From positions 192,989 through 256,988 of the forward strand of contig CAYPNP010000004.1 in assembly GCA_964412195.1 (NCBI GenBank): a DNA stretch of 64,000 nt, read 5' to 3'. This document shows, in pieces, positions 51,923-58,865 of the stretch. A program made the translations under genes and the position numbers. Numbering within the stretch: position 1 is the first letter of the stretch; each line of letters opens with the position of its first letter. This DNA comes from CAYPNP01 sp964412195 (GTDB taxonomy: Bacteria > Acidobacteriota > JAAYUB01). The notes beneath the pieces are model-generated. The model had not been told where the DNA came from and searched no databases. It was given only the letters and a program-made list of their open reading frames with translations.

Positions 51923-52686
51923 TCAAGCTTGCGTACGTCCTTTTACTTTGCTGTCTGATGACTCTGGCCAGCGCCGCAATCACGCCCCAGACGGTGGAAT
52001 GCAACTTCGACGGGGCCAATCGCCACAAGGTCTACTCCCTGGTCTCCGCCACGGGCGTCGGCACCACCTTCCGGCTGCCGGAGGGCTGGGAGATCCAAGA
52101 CTTCGTGGTCACCAACAACAAGAGCTTCTTCGGCCAGTCCAACGGGACCGTGGGGGTGGTGAAACCCCTGGAGCCCAATGCCGACACCTCTGTCATCCTC
52201 TCTACTGCCAACGGCCAGTGCTTTGTCTTCCATCTCACATCGAAGCCTGCCGAAGAAGCGGCCGCCCTGGTAGTGGTGGACATCCATGATCAGAATTTTT
52301 TCACCACCCGGGTCGGCCGCGAAGTGGCGGACCAGGTGCGCCAGAAGGCCGACGCCCTGGAGAAGGAGCACCAGGCCCGGCTGGAAAAGGAAACAGCCGA
52401 GGCCCGCAAGAAGTTGCTCTTCTCCATGGAGACCCGTTACCAGGTCAAAAACGACTGTTTCCAGGTCCGCCGGGTGGTGGACGACGGGATCTTCACCTAC
52501 GTCCTGCTGCCCGGCGCCCAGGACCGTCCGGCGGTCTTCGTGGCCGAACGGAACAAGGAGAAGGAGCTCCAGCCGGTCAAGTACGTCGACCTGGGGGACT
52601 GCTACCAGATTCACCGGGTGCTTTCGGGCAACGAGAAATTCTTCCTCAAGTCCGGCGACAAGACTACCGAGATCGAGCGAGACTGA
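51919..52686 (+). CDS. VirB9/TrbG-like T4SS outer-complex protein
   Basis: The 255-residue protein has a signal peptide (LAYVLLLCCLMTLASA) and a beta-rich first half (GTTFRLPEGWEIQDFVVTNN, FGQSNGTVGVVKPLEPNADTSVIL). The C-terminal VirB9 domain follows (PAVFVAERNKEKELQPVKYVDLGDCYQIHRVLSGNEKFFL). It would join VirB10 and the outer membrane in the core complex. It is coupled to the previous gene by ATGA. A long polar coiled linker lies in its middle. Confidence 0.83.
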   Translation: MIKLAYVLLLCCLMTLASAAITPQTVECNFDGANRHKVYSLVSATGVGTTFRLPEGWEIQDFVVTNNKSFFGQSNGTVGVVKPLEPNADTSVILSTANGQCFVFHLTSKPAEEAAALVVVDIHDQNFFTTRVGREVADQVRQKADALEKEHQARLEKETAEARKKLLFSMETRYQVKNDCFQVRRVVDDGIFTYVLLPGAQDRPAVFVAERNKEKELQPVKYVDLGDCYQIHRVLSGNEKFFLKSGDKTTEIERD

Positions 52687-52692
52687 AAGCCA

Positions 52693-52785
52693 GCCACCAA
52701 GGCACAAAGACACTAAGAGAAGAACCGCTTTGGGAAAAACAGACAGAAACTGAGTGCTTGCTTTGTGCCTTCGTGTCTTGGTGGC
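52693..52785. repeat. Long hairpin repeat (CACCAAGGC type), copy 2
   Basis: Arms at 52693-52717 and 52761-52785 are reverse complements at about 21 of 25 positions. The repeat fills the gap between the VirB9-like gene and the next gene, whose ribosome site begins seven bases after it. Confidence 0.8.
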
Positions 52786-52802
52786 CAATTCAAGGAGGGA
52801 TT

Positions 52803-53291
52803 ATGAAATCTATAGCGATAACTTTACTGGCATTGTCTTTGTTTCTCTCTCAACCGGTACACGGGGAGCAGGTGGAGCGCGAGCAGACGATCGGGAATTT
52901 CCATGTGGTGGAATTGCACGAGTCGGAAACGGTGGCGCCGCTCTTCACCGTGACCGGCATCGAGGTCACGGACGACGCCTTCCTCGTCACAGTCATCTCC
53001 CTGGATCCCGCCCAGGTCGCCACCCTGATCGGGGCCGGCCGGTTGGAAGCGGAATTGTCTGATGAGACCGGAGCTACGACACCGGTTTCCCTCCAGCTCT
53101 GGCGGAAGTGCCTGTGCAGCGGCCAGTGGGTTTCCAGCGGCTTCGACATCCTACGGAGCTGCACCGACATCTGTGGAACCAATCCGGAGGATGAACAGTT
53201 CTTCTTCGTCGTGGCCACAACCCTACCCCGAGGAAACGACCTGGCCATCGGATTCGAGCCCTCTTCGCTGTGGCTCTTCGAAAGGAACTGA
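52803..53291 (+). CDS. Exported protein of unknown function in transfer operon
   Basis: The 162-residue protein has a signal peptide (SIAITLLALSLFLSQPVHG, cut before EQ). A beta-rich region follows (FHVVELHESETVAPLFTVTG), then a Cys-bearing segment (LWRKCLCSGQWVSS, SCTDICGTN) that could form disulfides in the periplasm. There is no lipobox, so it is not a typical VirB7, although VirB7 would be expected here. AAGGAGGG precedes the ATG at good spacing. Two bases before the VirB10 start, it must be expressed with the core complex. Confidence 0.75.
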   Translation: MKSIAITLLALSLFLSQPVHGEQVEREQTIGNFHVVELHESETVAPLFTVTGIEVTDDAFLVTVISLDPAQVATLIGAGRLEAELSDETGATTPVSLQLWRKCLCSGQWVSSGFDILRSCTDICGTNPEDEQFFFVVATTLPRGNDLAIGFEPSSLWLFERN

Positions 53292-53292
53292 G

Positions 53293-54669
53293 ATGAGCGA
53301 AGAAAGCACTGCCAACACCACAGTGGCCGAGGACCGGGCGGAGGCGCCCAAGAAGAGCCGACACCTGCTCCTGGCCATCGCCGGGAGCCTGGTGATCCTG
53401 TTCGCCGGGGTGCTGACCCTGCTCTTCGCCCTGGATTCGGGCGAGGGCGGCCAAGCCCCCAAGGTGACTCAGGACCAGTTGGCCCAGCAGGCCTTCGACC
53501 GGAAGCAGCAGGAAAAAGCGGAGCGCAAGGCGGAGTCCCTGGCGGATCAGCCCTTCGTGGACCGGGGCCAGTCCCCGGCATCGCCGTCGTCCGAGCTGGA
53601 AAAGCTCCTGGAGCAGAACCGCCGGCAGGACGAGGCAGGCTGGGACGGTGGGGACGAGCCAGCTCCCGAGGAAGTGGAGCGCCGGGCCAACCGGATGAGC
53701 CTGGTGGAGCGGATCCTGAAGCGACAGCAGGCCGAGGAGGAGAATCCTCCGGCCGCTTATTCGAACCGGTACGCCTACGACACGCGGGAGAACGGCCTGA
53801 GCGAGCGCAAGTACGAGGAAGACCGCCGGGAGCGGGCCAAGGAGCAGGAACGCCAGCCCATGTTCGTCTACAGCCGCTCTTACAAGAAGGCCGCCTACTT
53901 CGACGGTGAAGAGCTCCAAGGAAAGGACGATCCTCCTGATCGGGAAGCCGTCATGGCCTCGTTCCGCCCGCCGGCGGAGCGCGGTCAATCCGCCCGCAAC
54001 GCACTTGAACCATTGGAGAAGAGTGGGAAAGAGAAGCTCAACTCAGTGGTCTTCGGTCCCCTGCCGCCGGTGAGGGTCTCCGAGGGGGAGTTTATTGACG
54101 CCGTACTGACCCACCGGATCGTCTCCGACACCGAGGAGAGTCCGGTGGTCTGCTCAGTCAGCCGCGACCTCATCGACGACTCGGGCCGCTTCGTGGTCGT
54201 CCCCGCCGGCGCCCGGATCGTCGGCCGCAGCCGGGTGGTCACCTACATGGGCGCCAGCCGCCTCTTCATCCGCTTCGAGCGGCTGATCCTGCCGAGTGGC
54301 GTGGCGGCGGCGTTCCCTGGCGGCAAGCGGGCGCTTTCGGCCCTGGACGCCACCGGGGCGCTCGGAGTGGCCACGGACGTCAACCGGCACTGGCTGCTCC
54401 AGTTCGGCACGGCCATCTTCGTGGGGGTCCTGGAAGGCCTCGGGGCGGCCGCCCAGCAGCACACCACGCCGTATTCCGGCCAGGCCTACGTCATCGAGGA
54501 CACCACCGACAACTTCGAGAAGATCCTCAACACCATCATGCAGCGCTACACCAACATCGTCCCCACCATCACCGTGGGGCAAGGCTATAGGATGAAGGTC
54601 TTCCTGACCGAGGACATCCTGGTCTCCCCTTACGCCCGGGTCGCGGAGCGCAGTTATGCCCGGCGGTAG
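53293..54669 (+). CDS. virB10: VirB10/TrbI-like T4SS core protein
   Basis: The 458-residue protein spans both membranes: a short cytoplasmic part, one helix (LLLAIAGSLVILFAGVLTLLFAL), a long charged periplasmic linker rich in Glu, Arg and Gln, and the C-terminal beta-barrel domain from about residue 240. That domain contains VSEGEFIDAVLTHRIVSDTE, RFVVVPAGARIVGRSRVVTY and FGTAIFVGVLEGLG, where VirB10 forms its outer-membrane antenna. Its end overlaps the next gene by 14 bases. Confidence 0.9.
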   Translation: MSEESTANTTVAEDRAEAPKKSRHLLLAIAGSLVILFAGVLTLLFALDSGEGGQAPKVTQDQLAQQAFDRKQQEKAERKAESLADQPFVDRGQSPASPSSELEKLLEQNRRQDEAGWDGGDEPAPEEVERRANRMSLVERILKRQQAEEENPPAAYSNRYAYDTRENGLSERKYEEDRRERAKEQERQPMFVYSRSYKKAAYFDGEELQGKDDPPDREAVMASFRPPAERGQSARNALEPLEKSGKEKLNSVVFGPLPPVRVSEGEFIDAVLTHRIVSDTEESPVVCSVSRDLIDDSGRFVVVPAGARIVGRSRVVTYMGASRLFIRFERLILPSGVAAAFPGGKRALSALDATGALGVATDVNRHWLLQFGTAIFVGVLEGLGAAAQQHTTPYSGQAYVIEDTTDNFEKILNTIMQRYTNIVPTITVGQGYRMKVFLTEDILVSPYARVAERSYARR

Positions 54670-55261
54670 GGTGCTCCTGCTCTGGATTCTGGGCATGTCC
54701 GCCGTCCTGGCGCAAGCCCCCTCTCAGAAAGCGGCCGAGCCCAGCCGGCGGGACCTGGAGTTTCTGGCGAAAGTCTCGGCCGTGCGTCCCTTCCTGGAGG
54801 ACTGCCCGGACCTCAAAACCGATCCCCGGAGCATCGGCCAGTTCTTCACCCCGGAGGTCTACGCCCGTCTCCGGGGGAACGCTTATTACGGCTACCAACA
54901 CGACGAGGGATTCGCCTGGCCGGGCGGAGCGGTCTGCCTGGAGCCGGTCCGGGCGGTTTCGTCTACCAAGTCATATGTGGATGCCTTCTCCCAGGCGCTG
55001 CGGGAGGCCCTCCGGCAGCGCGGCCTCCGGCTGGAGAGCCGGGCCGCCGCCCGGATCGGCCTCTGCCTGGTGGGAGCGGAACCTCGCCAGACGGTCCAGA
55101 CCCTGCCGGGGATCATGGTCGAGGTCTACTTCATCAACACCAAGACCGGCAAGTCCTTCTTCTGGCGCTTCGGCGTCGGCAGCCGGGACGGCTTCTCGGC
55201 CGCCCTGGTGGACGCCTCCGACATCATCGCCGAGTTCCTGCTGCAAAAGGTGTCCAAATGA
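54656..55261 (+). CDS. Exported hypothetical protein of the transfer operon
   Basis: The 201-residue protein has a signal peptide (RVLLLWILGMSAVLA) and then a mixed domain: LEDCPDLKTDPRSIGQFFTP, YVDAFSQALREALRQRGLRL and IMVEVYFINTKTGKSFFWRF. No family is recognised. It overlaps virB10 by 14 bases at its start and its stop overlaps the virB11 start (ATGA), so it is an integral part of the operon. Its position between VirB10 and VirB11 suggests an outer-complex accessory. Confidence 0.72.
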   Translation: MPGGRVLLLWILGMSAVLAQAPSQKAAEPSRRDLEFLAKVSAVRPFLEDCPDLKTDPRSIGQFFTPEVYARLRGNAYYGYQHDEGFAWPGGAVCLEPVRAVSSTKSYVDAFSQALREALRQRGLRLESRAAARIGLCLVGAEPRQTVQTLPGIMVEVYFINTKTGKSFFWRFGVGSRDGFSAALVDASDIIAEFLLQKVSK

Positions 55262-56364
55262 ATGTCGGCCAGCAGCTCAACCTGGAGCTCCTGAAGTACC
55301 TTCTCGGCCCCATTGCGTCGCACCTGGAGGACCCCAGCGTTACCGACCTCTTCATCTATGGCCACCGGGACGTGTACGTCAAGCGCCAGGGGGCCCGCAT
55401 CCAGCCGGTAGAGGCCACCTGGCACTCCGACGCCGACCTGGTGCTGGCCGCCGAGAGCATCGCCGAGATCATCAACCGGCGCCTCGACGCCAACCACCCC
55501 ATCCTGGACTCCCGGCTGCCCGACGGCTCCCGGGTCAACATCGTCATCCCGCCCTGCTACCCGCAAGGCGCCTGCATCTCCATCCGGATCTTTCCCAAGG
55601 AGCGTCTCACGGCGGACGACCTGCTCCGCTTCTGCACGGTCGATGAAACCGGCCTGGCCATGCTCAAGACGTTAGTGGCTCTCGGGAAGAACATCCTCAT
55701 CTCCGGCGGGACCGGTTCCGGCAAGACCACCCTGCTCAACGTCCTGGGCGGCTTCATCCCCGAAGGAGAAATTGTCGTCACGGTGGAGGACTCCCGCGAG
55801 ATCTCCCTCCCCCGGACGCTCTGGGCGCCCCTGGAAAGTAAGCACGCCCTGCACGAGGACGACCGGGCGGTGACACTCCAGGACCTGGTGCGCAACTCGC
55901 TGCGGATGAACCCGAAGTGGGTCATCGTGGGCGAGGTGCGCGGGGCCGAGGCCCTGGACCTGATCCGGGCCTTCAACACCGGCCACGCCGGGATGTCCAC
56001 CGTGCACGCCAACAGCGCCTACGACGCCCTGGTCGCCCTGGAGAACCTGGTGCTGCAATCGGGTCTCGACATCCCCGCCCGGGCGGTCAAGGAGCTGGTC
56101 TCGCGGGCCATCCAGGTTGTGGTGCAGGTCGGTCAGCTCCCCGACGAGAACCGGAAGATCCTGGAGATCGTCGAGGTCAACGGCCTCGATTATGCCGCTT
56201 CGCCCACCTTTCCACCCTACCATATCACTTCCCTGTACCGCTTCCGGATCGATGGCCGCGACGGCCGGGAGCGCCTCACCGGCCGGTTCGAGGCAACCGG
56301 CCGGCCTTCCTTTCTCGACGAGCTACGGCTGCGCGACATTCTCATACCGGAGGCTTGGTCATGA
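55258..56364 (+). CDS. virB11: VirB11-type T4SS ATPase
   Basis: The 368-residue protein is a VirB11 secretion ATPase: an N-terminal domain (VTDLFIYGHRDVYVKRQG), then Walker A GGTGSGKTTLLN at about residues 147-158. The Asp box (ILEIVEVN) and IVTVEDSREISLP come after, with PKWVIVGEVRGAEALDLIRA containing the Walker B glutamate. A late HAGMSTVHANSAYDAL carries the conserved His box. It powers pilus assembly with VirB4 and VirD4. Its stop overlaps the next start by ATGA. Confidence 0.94.
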   Translation: MNVGQQLNLELLKYLLGPIASHLEDPSVTDLFIYGHRDVYVKRQGARIQPVEATWHSDADLVLAAESIAEIINRRLDANHPILDSRLPDGSRVNIVIPPCYPQGACISIRIFPKERLTADDLLRFCTVDETGLAMLKTLVALGKNILISGGTGSGKTTLLNVLGGFIPEGEIVVTVEDSREISLPRTLWAPLESKHALHEDDRAVTLQDLVRNSLRMNPKWVIVGEVRGAEALDLIRAFNTGHAGMSTVHANSAYDALVALENLVLQSGLDIPARAVKELVSRAIQVVVQVGQLPDENRKILEIVEVNGLDYAASPTFPPYHITSLYRFRIDGRDGRERLTGRFEATGRPSFLDELRLRDILIPEAWS

Positions 56365-56984
56365 AAGCATTGTTGTTTTCCATCGTCATTATTGCCGGCG
56401 TGTTCTGCCTGGCCCAGGATGCACCCGCCCAGACCCTTGCCAAGGAAGCAGCCGCCGAGACGATCCGGCGGCACTACGCGGCCACCCCGGACTGGTGGCA
56501 GCAGGAAGGCTACTTCCTCATGCTCACCTCCGGCGGCGAGGTCAACCAGAAGCTGCTGGCCCGGATGAAGCTCAGCCTGGCGGACTACCTCCACAAGAAC
56601 TACAAGCACCTGGAGGAATTGGAACAGTCCGGCCTGGTGACGGTGGAGACGGGGGAGCGGACCGAGGGCCAGGTCAAGAAATACACTTACCAGCTCAAGC
56701 TCACGGAGAAGATGCGCCGCGACAACCGGATCCTGGACCGGGAGAAGGGCTGGACCATCGCCACCTACCTGGGCCGCGAGCTCGTCTCCATCGACTCGAT
56801 CACCGGTGTGGTCGGCCTGGACCCCGGCCGGGGTGCCACCATCACGTGTACCCGTCGGTTGAAAGTGTCTCCCTTCGGCCGAGCCATCGGGTTGGTGGAC
56901 AAGACGGAAAGCTCTGTCATTCAACTGGTGAAACCGGCGGACAAATGGCAGGTAAACGACATTCTGAGCAAAATCCTTGGATGA
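56361..56984 (+). CDS. Exported hypothetical protein coupled to virB11
   Basis: The 207-residue protein has a signal peptide (ALLFSIVIIAGVFCLAQDAPA). A mixed region follows: AAETIRRHYAATPDWWQQEG, LARMKLSLADYLHKNYKHLE, then repeated beta-strands TVETGERTEGQVKKYTYQLK. No domain is recognised. The coupling (ATGA) to virB11 and its position before the mobilisation genes show it belongs to the same transcript. Confidence 0.7.
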   Translation: MKALLFSIVIIAGVFCLAQDAPAQTLAKEAAAETIRRHYAATPDWWQQEGYFLMLTSGGEVNQKLLARMKLSLADYLHKNYKHLEELEQSGLVTVETGERTEGQVKKYTYQLKLTEKMRRDNRILDREKGWTIATYLGRELVSIDSITGVVGLDPGRGATITCTRRLKVSPFGRAIGLVDKTESSVIQLVKPADKWQVNDILSKILG

Positions 56985-56985
56985 A

Positions 56986-57282
56986 ATGAGGACGACAGTG
57001 CGGCACCGCCTGGAAATGAGGCTCAGCGAGGCGGATCGACGGTCCATCCGGGAAAGATCAGCAGCGGTTGGGCTCTCCATGTCCGCCTACGTCCGCCGGG
57101 CGGCCTTGGAACGGGACGTGATCCACCGCTACGACCAGGCGGCCGTCCGCCAGCTCAAGCGGATCGGAGTGAATCTCAACCAGGCGGTCATGCTGATGCA
57201 CCGGGGCGTTTTCTCAGAGGACGTGAAGGAATCCTTCCGACGCTGCCTGACGGCCTTGGAGATGGAGTTGTCTGGACCATGA
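56986..57282 (+). CDS. MobC-like relaxosome accessory protein (ribbon-helix-helix)
   Basis: The 98-residue protein begins with a ribbon-helix-helix segment (VRHRLEMRLSEADRRSIRERSAAVGLSMSAYVRRAALE) and then has the MobC-type helical tail (AVRQLKRIGVNLNQAVMLMHRGVF). Such proteins bind oriT beside the relaxase. I chose the ATG at 56986, one base after the previous stop; TTG at 56977 is possible. Its stop overlaps the relaxase start by ATGA, the standard mobC-relaxase pairing. Confidence 0.85.
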   Translation: MRTTVRHRLEMRLSEADRRSIRERSAAVGLSMSAYVRRAALERDVIHRYDQAAVRQLKRIGVNLNQAVMLMHRGVFSEDVKESFRRCLTALEMELSGP

Positions 57283-58736
57283 GCTCCGTGTGCAAGGTCA
57301 CCTGCGGGAAGCTGGCCGGTGGGACGGGAGCCAACGCCCGCTACATCACCCGCGAGAGCGCCTGCGACCGCTGGGAGGCCCGCCATGTGCCCGAGCACGA
57401 ACTCATGGGCGCCACCGCCCGGGACCGCCGTCACGCGGCGGCCCAGCACATGGACCGCCTGGCCGCCTGCGAGCGGGGCAACCGCCGGGATTACCGAGTC
57501 ATCCTGTCATTCGAAAAAGAAGTCTCTTCGGACAAGGCGCTTGCCATGGCCCGGGAGTTCCTCGACAAGTCGCACTTCCGGGACAATCCGGCCATGCTGG
57601 CGGTGCACCGCAACACCGAGCACGTCCATGTTCATATTCTACTGGCGGCCCGCAAGCTCGACGGCCGGAAGCTCCATCTGACAAGAAAGGAGTTCGAATC
57701 GTTCGATAAGCTGTGGGCCAAGATATACCAGCGGGAGATGGGCCGGGACCAGACCCGCGACCAGGCGGCCGGCCGTCATCAAGAGGCGGTTGGAGACCGG
57801 GAGATTTCACTCGCTGAGTGGCGACGGCGTTACGGGCAGCTTCGCCGGGAAGGTCTATCTCCCGCCGAGATCCGCCAGATCATTGGGGAGCGGCCCACCG
57901 GGCGGAGCGCCTCGGTGGAAGCCACCCACATCCGGAGGGACGCGCTTGAAAAAGGACGAATTGCTGAGCGTTTGCAGGAGGCAGGAAACACTGTTAGAGG
58001 AAGCGCGTCGACTCTTGAGCGAGAAGCAGCGGCTGCTGGAGCAGCTTCTCTCCGGCGCGGCCGCGAGCGAGACGGCGATGCAGGAGTTGAGAGAGACAAA
58101 CTCGCACCTGTCGCACGAGAACGGGGAGCTGAGGGAGCGGTGCGCGGAGCTGCGGGACTCCCTGGACGCCTTGGAGCGGCAGTCCGCGACCAGGATCGAG
58201 CGGCTGAACGAGGCCTGGCGCACTTCCTGCGCGACGTGGGCGGCGGAGTGGAGCGAGAGGTGGACCGCATTGTCCACGCGCTTGCGGACGCTCGAGGCCG
58301 CCAGCGGGATCTCGTCGAGCGGGTCGAACGACAGCTGGCCCGCCTCGAACAGGGACGCGAGTCCGGGGCCGAGCGATCCCCCGGCCGACCCGGACGACTG
58401 CGAACAGATTGTGAGCGAGTTCGTGGCCGGCTTGATGAGCGACTTGGAGAAAAGGCTGGCCGGATGACATTCAAGGAAAACGTCTATCCTATGCTCCGCA
58501 CCCTGGAGAAATACATGGACCGGCTCTCGGAACGCCACGAGGCGCTGCGGGCCGAGTTCACCCGGCTGAAGGAACACCTCTGGGAACGCTACACCGGCCG
58601 GAAATGGAACTTCCGGGACGAATTCGACCTCAAACGCCACGCCGACCCCGAGATCTCCTTCGACAAGGATCTCGACCTCTCCCGATCCCGTGAAAAGGAT
58701 CTCCCCCTTTCCCGCTCCCTGACACCCGACCGCTGA
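57279..58736 (+). CDS. Relaxase (MOBP-type, relaxase/VirD2 domain)
   Basis: This enzyme nicks oriT and attaches to the 5' end to pilot DNA transfer. The relaxase domain (residues ~1-150) has the histidine cluster HRNTEHVHVHILL at about 109-121, the metal-binding motif of MOBP relaxases. The Tyr nucleophile is probably Tyr20 in GANARYITRESA. From about residue 225 the sequence becomes Arg/Glu-rich and low-complexity, and between 57946 and 58467 another frame looks better coded. From 58464 the relaxase frame again looks like normal protein (MTFKENVYPMLRTLEKYMDR). So either the full 485 residues are made with a second product from a nested gene, or the relaxase is effectively the first ~225 residues. 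Confidence 0.87.
   Translation: MSSVCKVTCGKLAGGTGANARYITRESACDRWEARHVPEHELMGATARDRRHAAAQHMDRLAACERGNRRDYRVILSFEKEVSSDKALAMAREFLDKSHFRDNPAMLAVHRNTEHVHVHILLAARKLDGRKLHLTRKEFESFDKLWAKIYQREMGRDQTRDQAAGRHQEAVGDREISLAEWRRRYGQLRREGLSPAEIRQIIGERPTGRSASVEATHIRRDALEKGRIAERLQEAGNTVRGSASTLEREAAAAGAASLRRGRERDGDAGVERDKLAPVARERGAEGAVRGAAGLPGRLGAAVRDQDRAAERGLAHFLRDVGGGVEREVDRIVHALADARGRQRDLVERVERQLARLEQGRESGAERSPGRPGRLRTDCERVRGRLDERLGEKAGRMTFKENVYPMLRTLEKYMDRLSERHEALRAEFTRLKEHLWERYTGRKWNFRDEFDLKRHADPEISFDKDLDLSRSREKDLPLSRSLTPDR
57946..58467 (+). CDS. Out-of-frame gene nested in the relaxase gene (coiled-coil product)
   Basis: This 173-residue frame starts at TTG with GGAGGG six bases upstream. It ends in ATGA shared with an ATG at 58464. 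It encodes a convincing coiled coil (KDELLSVCRRQETLLEEARR, LLSEKQRLLEQLLSGAAASE, TNSHLSHENGELRERCAELR). In a 40-codon hand count from 58021, 37 codons end in G or C in this frame but only 16 in the relaxase frame. A nested out-of-frame mobB gene inside mobA is known from the plasmid RSF1010. No similar protein is recognised. Confidence 0.7.
   Translation: MKKDELLSVCRRQETLLEEARRLLSEKQRLLEQLLSGAAASETAMQELRETNSHLSHENGELRERCAELRDSLDALERQSATRIERLNEAWRTSCATWAAEWSERWTALSTRLRTLEAASGISSSGSNDSWPASNRDASPGPSDPPADPDDCEQIVSEFVAGLMSDLEKRLAG
58464..58736 (+). CDS. Possible separate product of the relaxase 3' end
   Basis: In frame with the relaxase, an ATG at 58464 overlaps the stop of the nested gene by ATGA and would give a 90-residue helical protein (FKENVYPMLRTLEKYMDRLS, SERHEALRAEFTRLKEHLWE). 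Translational coupling makes a separate product plausible, like RepB' and MobA-internal starts on mobilisable plasmids. Alternatively it is only the relaxase C-terminal domain. Confidence 0.4.
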   Translation: MTFKENVYPMLRTLEKYMDRLSERHEALRAEFTRLKEHLWERYTGRKWNFRDEFDLKRHADPEISFDKDLDLSRSREKDLPLSRSLTPDR

Positions 58737-58865
58737 AGGGACTGCCCGATGACCTCCGAATCCAATTCATTCAAATACCCAATCGGTGTCCTTCCGTGTT
58801 CATCCGTGGTTAGCTTTGTTTTCTGCCCTCTTTGCCCTCCGTGCCTCTGTGGTGAGCTCTGAGCC
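58737..58865. repeat. Intergenic dispersed repeat of the CCGTG/CCTCTGTGGT type
   Basis: The gap between the relaxase and coupling-protein genes contains TCCGTGTTCATCCGTGGTTA and CCTCCGTGCCTCTGTGGT. These are short elements of the kind widely scattered in environmental bacterial genomes. A related GACGCGGATCGACGCGGATT occurs near 13616-13635. No gene is seen here. Confidence 0.55.
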
